Of a stretch of 64,000 nt of DNA, positions 48,501 to 59,258 are shown piece after piece (within the stretch, counting starts at the first letter, position 1; every line of letters begins with the position of its first letter). The position numbers and the translations under genes are program-made. The notes under the pieces are model-generated. The model worked only from the letters and a program-made list of their open reading frames with translations. It searched no databases and was not told the origin of the DNA. The stretch is from Gemmata palustris. GTDB lineage: Bacteria > Planctomycetota > Planctomycetia > Gemmatales > Gemmataceae. The stretch covers positions 4,092,001 through 4,156,000 of the forward strand of contig NZ_JAGKQQ010000001.1 of assembly GCF_017939745.1 (NCBI RefSeq), in the 5' to 3' direction.

Positions 48501-48895
48501 ACGCTCACGCCGGTCTGTTTGACTTCCTCCGGGAGCGTCGGGAGCGCGAGGTTGACGCGGTTCTGGACCTGCACCTGGGCGTCATCCAGATTGGTCCCGA
48601 CCTCGAAGGTGACCGTGAGGACGTAAGTACCGTCGTTGGTACACTGCGACGACATGTACAGCATCCGCTCGACGCCGACGACCTGCTGTTCCACCGGGGC
48701 CGCAACCGTCTCGGCCACAATGGTCGCGCTCGCGCCGGTGTACGTACACCGGACCTCGACGGTCGGCGGGGCGATCTCCGGGTACTGGGCGATCGGGAGG
48801 CTGCGCACGGACACCAGGCCCGCGATCACGATCACGATCGAGATCACCGCGGCAAAAATGGGTCGGTCGATGAAGAACTTGGAAAGCCCGGACAC
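45560..48895 (-). CDS. RND multidrug efflux permease (HAE1/AcrB type)
   Basis: A 1111-residue inner-membrane proton-driven pump with the standard twelve-helix RND design and two large periplasmic loops. It starts MSGLSKFFIDRPIFAAVISI and has the TM4 proton-relay aspartates in GIVVDDAIVVVEAVE, the GFIPTQDKGYLVVNVQLPDA loop and the terminal LTPVFYHV. Its adaptor is encoded directly upstream at 49259-50548, separated by a dispersed repeat. No TolC-like outer-membrane gene is present in the window. The C-terminus has an extra Ala/Pro-rich tail. Confidence 0.95.
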   Translation of the reverse strand: MSGLSKFFIDRPIFAAVISIVIVIAGLVSVRSLPIAQYPEIAPPTVEVRCTYTGASATIVAETVAAPVEQQVVGVERMLYMSSQCTNDGTYVLTVTFEVGTNLDDAQVQVQNRVNLALPTLPEEVKQTGVSVKKKSPNILLVVNLTSPDKSRDLLYLSNYATINIVDELKQVEGVGDVTMFGQLDYSMRVWLDPAKVASRNLTAPDIINALKTQNVQVAAGSLGRPPVPTGQAFQYTLSTQGRLTRPEEFGEIIIRTDPDGATTRLRDVISDRRTVTDAAGAKRNLGGIELGAKSEDTGCTLDGKPSVGVPVYQLPGSNAIETAERIKARMTQLKNDFPAGVDYAIVYDTTPFVEESIAEVFHALRDAIILVAIVVLVFLQSWRATLIPLIAVPVAIVGTFAVMAGIGFSLNNLSLLGLVLAIGIVVDDAIVVVEAVEHKLEHGYAPIDAARRAMDEVASPIMAISLVLMAVFVPCAFISGITGQFFKQFAVTIAVSTFFSALNSLTLSPALCAILLKPKAEQTDPLTRGINLLLGWFFRLFNFGFDRGSAGYARSVGWLLRVSVVVLVVYGGLLFLTYKGFTTVPTGFIPTQDKGYLVVNVQLPDAASLERTAIVTSEIERIARGDQDDKENYPGVPGVAHTITIPGTSVIQNANGSNFATLFVVLDEFHNRHKPELRGDAIAGKLRAEFFRRIENASVAVFPPPPVDGLGSAGGFKVMIRDRAAQGLDPLQAATDTVAAKGNETPGLVGLFTPFRSNTPQLFVDVDRTKCLSMGVPLNDVFLTLQVYLGGYYTNDFNQFGRTWQVNLQADPGQRLTPDDVKQLKVRNTNGTMVPLGSVAEVRPVGGPVMVTRYNGVTAAAINGASLPGVSSGQVITSIDQVANDALPQGMNYQWTELTLLQIRAGNTAIVVFALAVVLVYLLLAAQYESLRLPLAVILVVPMCLLCSVIGVAIAKLDINIFVQVGFVVLVGLAAKNAILIVEFAKEKRAEGSTSHAAAVEACRLRLRPILMTSFAFILGVVPLVLAAGAGAEMRRALGISVFSGMLGVTLFGIFLTPVFYHVQEKFGLLFGTPVAPGAEPKERSAAHPNGDGVAADSVATSGPAQAPKT

Positions 48896-48943
48896 GGTGC
48901 GCCCTCGCGGTTGGGTGACTCGGCGGCGTGCGGTACTCGCCTT

Positions 48944-49218
48944 CTGTAGTCGGTCTCAGTCAACAGATTGCAAGCGTGTGCAACGATTCTGCTTTTGTTT
49001 GTGCCCTCTCCCCTTGCGGGAGAGGGTCGCCGCGCTTCGCGGCGGGGTGAGGGGTTACTTCCCGTATGGGGTGGCCACCCCTCACCCGGTTCGCAAAGCC
49101 TCACCACCCTCTCCCGCAAGGGGAGAGGGCACAAACAAAAACGCTGGCGTCCCTCACGTTTGCAATTCGTTGATAGAAGCTGGTGAACCACGGACCCGGC
49201 ACACCTCGGCTTCGACAG
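48944..49218. repeat. Dispersed palindromic repeat between adaptor and pump genes
   Basis: A diverged copy of the repeat at 56337-56587, with inner mirror parts GTGCCCTCTCCCCTTGCG and CGCAAGGGGAGAGGGCAC plus TTCGCGGCGGGGTGAGGGGT. The left end starts TTCTGTAGTCGG and the right end closes with CCGGCTACAGAAAA. About 40 bp of additional sequence near 49170-49205 separates the inner copy from the right end. It fills most of the 363-bp gap and could form a strong hairpin in the transcript. Confidence 0.85.
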
Positions 49219-49258
49219 AGGCCGGCTACAGAAAACAGACGGACCACGCGCTTTGGTG

Positions 49259-50548
49259 TTACTTCTTGGCCGGCTTCGGCTCGACGGTCATGCCCGGTCG
49301 GAGCCGCTGGAGCCCGGAAACGATCACTTGGTCACTCGTGGCGAGGGGGCGCGGTTTGCCCTCGCCGGGGACGTCGATGCTTTCGACGACGCGCTCCTCG
49401 CCCTCCTGCACGCCGAGCACCACCTTCGCGCGGACCGCCTTGTTCTCGGGACCGACGAGGTACAGGAACTTGGTCCCCTGGTCCGAGCCGAACGCGGACT
49501 CGGGGACGAGCATTGCATTGACCGGTTCGCCGATCGGGACGCGGATTCGGGCGTACATGCCCGCGGCGAGCAACCGCTGGCCGACGGGCGGCTTCGGGTT
49601 GTCGAACCGGGCCTTCATCCGAACCGTGCCCGTCTTGGGGTTGAACTGGTTGTCCGCGAAGCTGATTTTCCCCTTCAGTGGGTACGCCGTTCCGTGCAGC
49701 GCCAGCCCCGCTTCCGCGGGGATCTCCCCGGGATCGGCGCTCTTGACCTTTCCGTCCCGGACGGCCTGCTGGATGCGCTGGAGCGTGTTCTCGTCCACGT
49801 CGAACGCCACGTCCATTTTCTCCACCGCGACGACGGTGGTGAGCAGCGTCGTGTTGCCCACGCCCCCGGTTACCAGGTTCCCCTCGGTAACCAGTTTGTC
49901 CCCCACGATGCCCGTTATGGGCGCGGTGATGGTGCAGTACCCGAGGTTCAGGTCGGCGGACTGCACGTTCGCCTTGCCCTCGTCGATCTTGGCCTTACTG
50001 ACTTTGACCTTGGCTTGCGCGGACCGGAGCGCGGCCGAGGCCTCGTCGTAAGACCCCTTGGCGATGTTCCGGGTCTGTTGCTCGCCCACGCCCTGCTTGA
50101 ACAGGGCCTCCTGCCGGTCGTACTCGATTTTGGTGGTGGCGACCCGGCTCTCGGATTTCTGTTGGTCGGCGTCGGACGTTGCCAGGTCCGCTACGGCCGT
50201 CGCGAGGGTCGCGTTCGCCCGTGCGAGATCGGCCTTGTACGGCTCGGAGTCGATCTCGAACAGGAGCTGGCCCTTCTCGACCTCCCGGCCCGGCTGGAAG
50301 CGAATCGCCTTCAGGTACCCGTTGACCCGGGCGCGGATCTCCACCTGTTCGAGCGGCGTCGCCCGGCCGGTGGCCGTCTCGTAGCGCGTGACCGTGCGCT
50401 CGACCGGAGGGGCGGTGCTCACGATCGGGTGAGGGAGCTCGGCCTTCCCGGTCTTGTCCGGGCCGCCGCACCCGACGACGGTGAGCAGAGCGGCGACGAA
50501 CCCGCCGCGAACCGCGGCCCGCGCCGCCCCGACTCTCGAAACGCTCAT
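49259..50548 (-). CDS. RND efflux periplasmic adaptor lipoprotein
   Basis: A 429-residue membrane-fusion protein. The N-terminus is a lipoprotein signal ending VVGCGG (lipidation Cys). It then shows the biotinyl-lipoyl half-motif RARVNGYLKAIRFQPGREVE, an alpha-hairpin coiled coil (about 120-200), the second lipoyl half ITAPITGIVGDKLVTEGNLV and beta-barrel stretches TGTVRMKARFDNP and LLAAGMYARIRV. It links the RND pump to an outer-membrane channel. The ATG at 50546-50548 follows GGAG and lies 32 bp after the GH63 gene. Confidence 0.93.
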   Translation of the reverse strand: MSVSRVGAARAAVRGGFVAALLTVVGCGGPDKTGKAELPHPIVSTAPPVERTVTRYETATGRATPLEQVEIRARVNGYLKAIRFQPGREVEKGQLLFEIDSEPYKADLARANATLATAVADLATSDADQQKSESRVATTKIEYDRQEALFKQGVGEQQTRNIAKGSYDEASAALRSAQAKVKVSKAKIDEGKANVQSADLNLGYCTITAPITGIVGDKLVTEGNLVTGGVGNTTLLTTVVAVEKMDVAFDVDENTLQRIQQAVRDGKVKSADPGEIPAEAGLALHGTAYPLKGKISFADNQFNPKTGTVRMKARFDNPKPPVGQRLLAAGMYARIRVPIGEPVNAMLVPESAFGSDQGTKFLYLVGPENKAVRAKVVLGVQEGEERVVESIDVPGEGKPRPLATSDQVIVSGLQRLRPGMTVEPKPAKK

Positions 50549-50580
50549 GTTGCGCACTCCGTATCAAAAGGCCGAAGGCC

Positions 50581-53346
<2,766 letters not shown>

Positions 53347-53362
53347 GAGAGCACTCGGTTAA

Positions 53363-53569
53363 TTATGGTGGTAAGCAGAGCATGTATCTGTAATGACCCG
53401 GAACGGATTCCAGTTCCGCCTCGTCGTTGGGGGTAAACGATTGGCGGTCGCTCCACGGGTTGTCCGTAGATGGCAAGATCCAGAAGTTCCCTTCGGCGTC
53501 GCGGACCACCCACTGTTGGCTCGCCTTGTCCACGTAAATGGCCACCACTTGCCTCCTGACTGCGAGCAT
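53363..53569 (-). CDS. Small conserved protein, 68 residues
   Basis: ATG at 53567-53569 follows a very good ribosome-binding site (AGGAGGAGTGAG). The product has the pattern VVAIYVDKASQQWVVRDAEG, NFWILPSTDNPWSDRQSF and VPGHYRYMLCLPP. From memory this short family recurs in Gemmata-like genomes with no known function. It lies 16 bp ahead of the GH63 gene in the same direction, so it may be its leader gene. Confidence 0.7.
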   Translation of the reverse strand: MLAVRRQVVAIYVDKASQQWVVRDAEGNFWILPSTDNPWSDRQSFTPNDEAELESVPGHYRYMLCLPP

Positions 53570-53947
53570 CTCACTCCTCCTGCGATTGATCATTGGGGCG
53601 AAAGCACTTGTAATCGACCGTCGCCTGGGTATTCGGTTCCTCCGTATTTTGTTGCGCTGGTGCGCGGTTCTACTTCAGCCCCGGCACGCACTTCCCGGGT
53701 TACCACAACTCGCCCGGCAGAGTTAGGGTTTGGAAACAAAACCGCATTCGTAAGTCGGGCCGTGCCCGACACCTACAGACATTGCGAAGGGTGTGTTGGG
53801 CACAGCCTAACGCACTTCCATCTGGTAATCATCAGAAACACGAGCAGAATGAAGCCGAATCCCTGGAAAGCAGAGCCCGCCCTTCATTCCGCCCGTGTTT
53901 CTAAGGCCGCCTCCGCCGTTACAGCACCCGCGCCGACGCCGGCGCGA
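53570..53947. other. Intergenic, one hairpin
   Basis: No gene is supported in this 378-bp stretch. It contains an 11-bp near-perfect hairpin, GTGCCCGACAC (53762-53772) with GTGTTGGGCAC (53793-53803), which might terminate transcription of the gene at 53948-55300 or belong to a promoter region for the small gene at 53569. Confidence 0.45.
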
Positions 53948-55300
53948 CTACTTGTCCCCCTGCGATTCCCCTTCGGGTTGCTGGACTCGCACCAGCGTAA
54001 ACTGCTGCGAATTGTCCTTCGCGAAGTGGACGAGCATCGTCGTCTCGTCCCGCGTCAGGTTCGCGATCCCGGCCTCGTACACCGGGGTCTTGCGGTCCGC
54101 GACCGTCCACGCGGCGCGCTGCGTGTTCTTGTCCACGGACCCGTACACCGGCTCGGTCGTGTCGGTTAGCGCGTTGTAATAGTTTCCGCGGATGACCCCG
54201 GCCTTGTTCACCGCGAGCTGGAAGATGTTCGTGGACTTCGTTTCGCCCTCGCCGACCATCGCGAACACGCCGAGTGTCTGGAAGTCGTCACTCTTCGCTT
54301 CGACTTGAGCCTCTTTGCCCGCGCCGGCGAGGTCGGTCGCTTGCTGCGCGTACTCCGTCGCGGGAACCTCGGTGTCGCCGTTGATGGTCACGGTGTCGCC
54401 CGAGTAGACGACCGTTTCGCCGTAGTCGTAGTAGGCCGGTTCCGCCGGGTAACTGCAGTAACTGGACACGGTGCCCCAAACCGGGGCGCTCCAGACCCGG
54501 GCCGCGGTCCAGCCGGCCGCGAACCACGCCCCGGGGTATTTGGCGTACCAGTTGGGGCTGAACGCGCCGTAGTACCTGAAGTTCGTGCGTACCGCGCCGC
54601 CGGTGGTCGCCAGAGTCGTTCGAGAGGCGTAACGGGTACCGCCGGCCCCGCCAGCGACGGTCGTTCGCCCAGCCACCGCCCCGTAAGGGCCGACCGCGAC
54701 CCCGGCGCGAGTCCCGCCCGAAACCGTCCCTCCCGGCCCGGTCGCAGTACCGACGCGCCCCCCACCAGCTACGACCCCCTGCGGCCCAACAGCGACACCG
54801 CCGCGACTCGCGGTACCGAATGAGCCGTTGGGACCGCTGCCGACCGTGACGCTACCTCTGGTGCCGGCCGCGTTGCCGCCCGGACCGGCGATCCCGCCCG
54901 CGGTACCGACCTTTGTCGCGGTCTTACCGCCGGGGGTGGTCACGGTGACTCCCCCGACCCCGCGCCCGGCCGTTGCGCCTCCGGGACCGGTCGCGGTGCG
55001 ACCCGCGCCCGCGTAGTCGATGGTGCTTCCGCCCTTGGTCGTGTACGACCCACTCCCACCTCCAACCGTCCGCGTTCCTCCGGCCGGGCCGACGACGGTG
55101 CTACTGGATCGGGTACTCGTGCCGCCACTGTACGTGCCGACGGGCGGGTTGGTGCGCGCGGGCGCGATCGCCCCGCGGCTTGCAGGAGGAGCCGCGCGCC
55201 CCCCACCGCCCCCGCGCCCGCCGCGCTGGGCCTGGGAGTCGTGCCCCGCCGCGAGTACGACGAGCGCCGCCACACCGGTCACAAAGAGGGTCCGTTTCAT
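53948..55300 (-). CDS. Secreted glycine-rich planctomycete protein
   Basis: A 450-residue exported protein. After the signal peptide (TLFVTGVAALVVLAAG) comes a long low-complexity Gly/Thr/Ala/Arg region (about 25-230) with repeated AVGPYGAVAG- and TGPGGT-type units, then a conserved C-terminal half: YYGAFSPNWYAKYPGAW, VWGTVSSYCSYP, GDTVTINGD and FQTLGVFAMVGEGE. Planctomycete genomes carry several such proteins, often mislabelled protocadherin. A cell-envelope role is likely; the function is unknown. Confidence 0.8.
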   Translation of the reverse strand: MKRTLFVTGVAALVVLAAGHDSQAQRGGRGGGGGRAAPPASRGAIAPARTNPPVGTYSGGTSTRSSSTVVGPAGGTRTVGGGSGSYTTKGGSTIDYAGAGRTATGPGGATAGRGVGGVTVTTPGGKTATKVGTAGGIAGPGGNAAGTRGSVTVGSGPNGSFGTASRGGVAVGPQGVVAGGGRVGTATGPGGTVSGGTRAGVAVGPYGAVAGRTTVAGGAGGTRYASRTTLATTGGAVRTNFRYYGAFSPNWYAKYPGAWFAAGWTAARVWSAPVWGTVSSYCSYPAEPAYYDYGETVVYSGDTVTINGDTEVPATEYAQQATDLAGAGKEAQVEAKSDDFQTLGVFAMVGEGETKSTNIFQLAVNKAGVIRGNYYNALTDTTEPVYGSVDKNTQRAAWTVADRKTPVYEAGIANLTRDETTMLVHFAKDNSQQFTLVRVQQPEGESQGDK

Positions 55301-55328
55301 GGCTGGTTCCTCGTGGGTGTGGTTGGGG

Positions 55329-56297
55329 TTAGGGCTTGGTTTTGACGCGCGTGACTTTGATCGGCGGCAGGTCAGGTTGTTCTTCGCCGTTCACCGTGCG
55401 CTCCACCGAGTGGAACATGAAGGTGTCCGCGTCGATCGGTGTCATGATGTTGGTCGCGGTGAGCGCCCGCCCGTCGGGGGCCGTTCCGCGGGCGGTGATG
55501 ACCCACTTCTTCCCGTCGCGCGTGATGTCCGCGCTGCCGATCCCGCCCGAGTCCTCGAACGTCCACTGCTGGAGTTCCCCGGTGGCCGGGTCTCGCACGA
55601 TCATCTGTGTCCCCGTGTGCGTGGCCCCATCCTGGACGACGGAGAACGTGCAGCGGATGAACGCCTTGTTCGCGGTCCACTCGTACTTCGTGCTCACAGT
55701 CACGCCGGTGCGCTTCGCCTCCCAGGTTCCGATGAGCCACTCCAGGTCGCGGAGCGTCAGCCCGTCGCTGGCCCACTCGCGGGCGATGGCGATGCGCCAC
55801 GCGCCGTCCTCGCGTGCGTAGAGCAGGCTGCACTTGCTGACGATCAGTTCCGCCCCCTTCGCCTTGCGGAGCTTGAAGTGCCCCTCCACGACCGCGGTCT
55901 CTTTCGACGGGAACCGGACCGCGTCGACTTCGACCTCCAGCGCGTGGCCCTTGTTCTTCGCGAAGAACTCGGTGTACGCCTTCTCCAGTGCGGCGCGACC
56001 GCGATAGGTGGTCCCTTCGTCGTCGGTGTACTCGCCTTCTGTGGTCCAGGAACCGGCCACGGCCTTCGCATCACCACTACGGAACGCGGCCACGAACCCG
56101 TCGAGCGCCTTCTGGACGCTCTCCTTGTCGGTCGGTCGGTCGTCAGGGGCCGCACCGGTTACGGCAATGACCGGTTGCCCGTCTCGAGCGGGCGGAGCGG
56201 ACCGCGCGGACTCCCCACCACTGAACGCGAGCCACACCGCAACGATGGCCAAGCACCCGTAGCAAAGAACCGCGATGCGCGTCTGTTTCCGACTCAC
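55329..56297 (-). CDS. Secreted SnoaL/DUF4440-like protein
   Basis: A 322-residue protein with an N-terminal membrane or signal segment (IAVLCYGCLAIVAVWLAF), a SnoaL-like (SgcJ/EcaC) domain at about 60-180 (VQKALDGFVAAFRSGDAKAV, YRGRAALEKAYTEFFA) and a second beta-rich domain (WLIGTWEAKRTGVTVSTKYE). The start is GTG at 56295-56297 with AAGGAG upstream; the longer frame reaching 56369 runs into the dispersed repeat. It lies 28 bp after the glycine-rich gene. The function is unknown. Confidence 0.75.
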   Translation of the reverse strand: MSRKQTRIAVLCYGCLAIVAVWLAFSGGESARSAPPARDGQPVIAVTGAAPDDRPTDKESVQKALDGFVAAFRSGDAKAVAGSWTTEGEYTDDEGTTYRGRAALEKAYTEFFAKNKGHALEVEVDAVRFPSKETAVVEGHFKLRKAKGAELIVSKCSLLYAREDGAWRIAIAREWASDGLTLRDLEWLIGTWEAKRTGVTVSTKYEWTANKAFIRCTFSVVQDGATHTGTQMIVRDPATGELQQWTFEDSGGIGSADITRDGKKWVITARGTAPDGRALTATNIMTPIDADTFMFHSVERTVNGEEQPDLPPIKVTRVKTKP

Positions 56298-56336
56298 GGC
56301 TGAACTCCTTCGCTGGTGGAACGGGCGGAGTGTTGC

Positions 56337-56587
56337 TTTCTGTAGCCGGCCCCTGCCAACAGATTGCAAACGTGTGCAACGATTCTGCTTTGGGTTGTGC
56401 CCTCTCCCCTTGCGGGAGAGGGTCGTCGCGCTTCGCGGCGGGGTGAGGGGTTGCTTCCATATTCAGGAGGTTACCCCTCACCCGGTTCGCAAAGCCTCAC
56501 CACCCTCTCCCGCAAGGGGAGAGGGCACAATCCGAAGCCGACTAAAGCCCAAGTTTGCAATCTGTTGGCAGGGGCCGGCTACAGAAA
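56337..56587. repeat. Dispersed palindromic repeat, complete copy
   Basis: A 251-bp element with perfect inverted ends of about 35 bp: it opens TTTCTGTAGCCGGCCCCTGC and closes with the exact complement. Inner mirrored blocks are CCCTCTCCCCTTGCGGGAGA and its partner, and CGCGCTTCGCGG. No open frame of note and no clear target duplication were found. Related copies lie at 48944-49218 and (half) at 25071-25186. It is either a MITE or a REP-like palindrome family. Confidence 0.88.
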
Positions 56588-56608
56588 ATCATCAACCCGA
56601 GCTCTGAA

Positions 56609-57505
56609 TCACTCGGCCTCCAACTGCTTCCGGGCGTCTTCCAACCGCTTCTTCTGTTCCGGGGACACGACCGGGTACTTCAGATCGAGCGCCTGGATCG
56701 AGGTCGTCACGATGTCCGCTACGACCGACCGGGTGATCCACTTGTGGTCCGCCGGGATCACGTACCACGGCGCCAGGTCCGTGCTCGTGGCGCTGATCGC
56801 GTCCTCGTAGGCGGTCATGTAGTCGTCCCAGTACCCGCGCTCGGCCAGGTCCGACGCCGAGAACTTCCAGTTCTTCTCCGGCCGGTCGAGCCGGTCGAGG
56901 AACCGGCGCTTCTGCTCCTCCTTCGAGACGTTCAAGAAGAACTTGAGGATCAGCGTCCCGTTCCGGACGAGGTGGCGCTCGAAACTGTTGATGTCCTCGT
57001 AGCGGTCCTCCCAGAACTTCTTCCCGACCTTCTCGCGCGGGAGCTGTGCGCCGAGGAAGTCCGGGTGGACCTTCACCACCAGCACGTCCTCGTAGTACGA
57101 GCGGTTGAAGATCCCGATGCGCCCGCGCTCGGGCAGGCTCTTCATGTAGCGCCAGAGGAAGTTGTGATCGAGTTCCTCGGCCGACGGCTTCTTGAAGCTG
57201 AACACCTGGCACCCCTGCGGGTTCACCCCGGACATCACGTGCCGGATCGTCCCGTCCTTGCCGGCCGCGTCCATCGCCTGGAGCACGATCAGCACCGAGT
57301 ACCGGTCGTCGGCATAAAGCAGACTTTGTGCGTCCGCGAGGGCGCGCAGGTTCTCGTCCAGAGTTTCCTTCGCGCGGGCCTTCAGCGCGTCCTTGCCGAA
57401 GTCCTTGAGTTCCTCGGTCTGTTTCCAGCCCGGATTGTGGTCCTTGAGCCGGAACTTTTTGCCCGCGGGTACGTGGAACAGATCGATGATGTCTTTGCGA
57501 ATCAT
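56609..57505 (-). CDS. ppk2: Polyphosphate kinase 2 family protein
   Basis: A 298-residue PPK2 that transfers phosphate between polyphosphate and nucleotides. It has the Walker-A loop MDAAGKDG (78-85), GCQVFSFKKPS, the Walker-B-like NRSYYEDVLV (134-143), the lid arginines in QKRRFLDRLDRPEKNWKFS and WYVIPADHKW. The single-domain length fits class I or III enzymes, which mainly phosphorylate ADP or AMP. It is the last gene of the minus-strand run that starts with glycogen phosphorylase. Confidence 0.93.
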   Translation of the reverse strand: MIRKDIIDLFHVPAGKKFRLKDHNPGWKQTEELKDFGKDALKARAKETLDENLRALADAQSLLYADDRYSVLIVLQAMDAAGKDGTIRHVMSGVNPQGCQVFSFKKPSAEELDHNFLWRYMKSLPERGRIGIFNRSYYEDVLVVKVHPDFLGAQLPREKVGKKFWEDRYEDINSFERHLVRNGTLILKFFLNVSKEEQKRRFLDRLDRPEKNWKFSASDLAERGYWDDYMTAYEDAISATSTDLAPWYVIPADHKWITRSVVADIVTTSIQALDLKYPVVSPEQKKRLEDARKQLEAE

Positions 57506-57532
57506 GTTTCTCTCTCGTTCCGGACCACACCG

Positions 57533-58582
57533 CTATTGAAAGCACCGCACCAGGCGCGGATCGGAGGTCAGGAGGTGCTCCACTTCCGGCACCGCGTCGC
57601 GGCTCGATAGCACGGTGTAGTAGCCCTCTTTGATTGAGGGCGCTTTGCGCACCGCCGTCATCCACTCGTCGCGCGAGAACGGGTCCGCGGCGATCACGTC
57701 CCAGAACCCGGTGGAATCGAACAGCGCCGTAATGCGTTCTGTATTTTCGCCCTGTAATACGCTCATGAGATAGGTCGCGACGCCGACCTGGAGCCCGTGC
57801 AACCGCGGGCGCGCCGAGGTCGCGTCGAGTGCGTGCGAAATCAGGTGCTCGCTCCCGCTCGCCGGGCGCGACGAGCCGCAAATCTCCATTGCGATCCCGT
57901 TGAGCAGGAGCGCGGTCGCCAGCAGCCGAATCCCCTCCAGGTCGATGGCGGGGTGGCTCATGAACGAGTAGATGGTCCCGTCCGACATCAGGGTCGCGAA
58001 GTCGTCGATCGGCTCGCCCTTCGCGTGGAACGCGAGTTTCCAGTCGCGGATCGCGGTGAACTTGGCCACCAGATCGCCGACCCCGGAGAGCGTGAGGACG
58101 CGCGGGGCGTTGAGGCACACGGCGGTGTCCACGATCACGCCGAACGGGAGCGCGGCGGGCAGTGACCGGCGCGCGCCGCGGACCGTCAGGCTCGATTGCG
58201 GGCTGCAGAACCCGTCGTTCGAGAGCGAGGTCGGTACCGCGAAGTACGGCAGGCGCCCGAGGAACGCGATGTACTTCGCCACGTCGAGCGCCTTCCCGCC
58301 GCCCACGCCGACGATGGCCGTTACGCCTTTGGACAGGTCCGCGAACGCGCGCACCGTGGATTCGAGCCCGTTGTCCGCTACTTCGATCCACGCGGCCGCT
58401 TCGACGTTCTGCTCCTTCAGGCTGCTCGTCACGCGATCCGGCAGCGGCGCGGTTAGCCCCTGACTCATGGCGACCGCGACCCGGCGGTGCCCGGACCGGT
58501 CGAGGTAGCGCCCGAGCCGGTCCAGCGCACCGGCCTTGGCGCGGACCAGTGTGGGGATCGCGATCTGTGTCGGCCGGAGCAT
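57533..58582 (-). CDS. Glycerol-1-phosphate dehydrogenase-like (AraM/G1PDH) enzyme
   Basis: A 349-residue member of the iron-containing alcohol dehydrogenase superfamily, in the sn-glycerol-1-phosphate dehydrogenase branch. It has the NAD(P) loop VGVGGGKALDVAKY (91-104), PTSLSNDGFCSP, and metal ligands in SGVGDLVAKF (Asp), SEHLISHAL (His) and RLHGLQVG (His). In archaea this enzyme sets membrane-lipid stereochemistry; bacterial AraM proteins make G1P for other uses. The start codon lies 1 nt after the stop of the upstream HAD gene, so the pair is coupled; the HAD protein could dephosphorylate a related product. Confidence 0.88.
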   Translation of the reverse strand: MLRPTQIAIPTLVRAKAGALDRLGRYLDRSGHRRVAVAMSQGLTAPLPDRVTSSLKEQNVEAAAWIEVADNGLESTVRAFADLSKGVTAIVGVGGGKALDVAKYIAFLGRLPYFAVPTSLSNDGFCSPQSSLTVRGARRSLPAALPFGVIVDTAVCLNAPRVLTLSGVGDLVAKFTAIRDWKLAFHAKGEPIDDFATLMSDGTIYSFMSHPAIDLEGIRLLATALLLNGIAMEICGSSRPASGSEHLISHALDATSARPRLHGLQVGVATYLMSVLQGENTERITALFDSTGFWDVIAADPFSRDEWMTAVRKAPSIKEGYYTVLSSRDAVPEVEHLLTSDPRLVRCFQ

Positions 58583-58583
58583 G

Positions 58584-59258
58584 TCAGTTCCCCCGCCGGA
58601 GGAGCACGCGGGCGATGTCCGACCATGTCTCGAACGGGTGGAACGGGCGCCCCTCCTGGGTCATGACCTGCGCGAGATCGGCGCGGGCGAATCGCAGTTC
58701 GTCGGCGACCAGACGGGCGGCGTCCGCGTCCGCGAACCCGTCGCCCGCGAAGGCGACCGTGCGGCCCGCGCCCAGGTGCCGGCGCACGACCCCCGCCTTG
58801 TCGACCCCCAGGGTCTGAGACAGGTACGGCGAATCCGTGGGCATCTGCATCAATAGGCCCGCGCCCGTCTCGAACCGTCCGGGGTTGGCATTCACTTCAA
58901 TGCTCACCCCCGCGGCGGCGAGCAACCGGTGGATGTACCACGCGCACCCGGCCGACGCGACGACGACGCTCCACCCGGCGCGGCCCAGATCCTCCACCGC
59001 CGCGGGGAGTTGCGGATCGAGTTCCATCCCGTCGACCACGGCCAGTACCTCCGCCTCACTCATGCGAATAGAAGCGAAGTAGCGCCGGAGCGCCTCGAAG
59101 TGCGTGATCGTGCCGGCGCGGTACTCGGCCCAATAGTTCGGCGTGCCCGGTGGCATCAGCGATTCGACCGCCAGCTTGTAGAAGTCGTGTCGCGTCATGG
59201 TGCCGTCGAAATCGCTGACGAACACGCTCGCCGCGTCCGTATCGCGTGGCAGTGTCAC
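58584..59258 (-). CDS. HAD-family phosphatase (MtnX/SerB-like)
   Basis: A 224-residue HAD hydrolase with nucleophile motif SDFDGTMTRHD (first Asp nucleophile, second acid/base), motif II VVASAGCAW, and motif IV FAGDGFADADAA. The pattern fits the phosphoserine-phosphatase/MtnX subfamily. The GTG start at 59256-59258 has GGAGGAG upstream and overlaps the stop of the BASS transporter gene. It is coupled downstream to the G1PDH-like gene. The substrate is unknown; a phosphorylated polyol is an inference from context. Confidence 0.85.
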   Translation of the reverse strand: MTLPRDTDAASVFVSDFDGTMTRHDFYKLAVESLMPPGTPNYWAEYRAGTITHFEALRRYFASIRMSEAEVLAVVDGMELDPQLPAAVEDLGRAGWSVVVASAGCAWYIHRLLAAAGVSIEVNANPGRFETGAGLLMQMPTDSPYLSQTLGVDKAGVVRRHLGAGRTVAFAGDGFADADAARLVADELRFARADLAQVMTQEGRPFHPFETWSDIARVLLRRGN

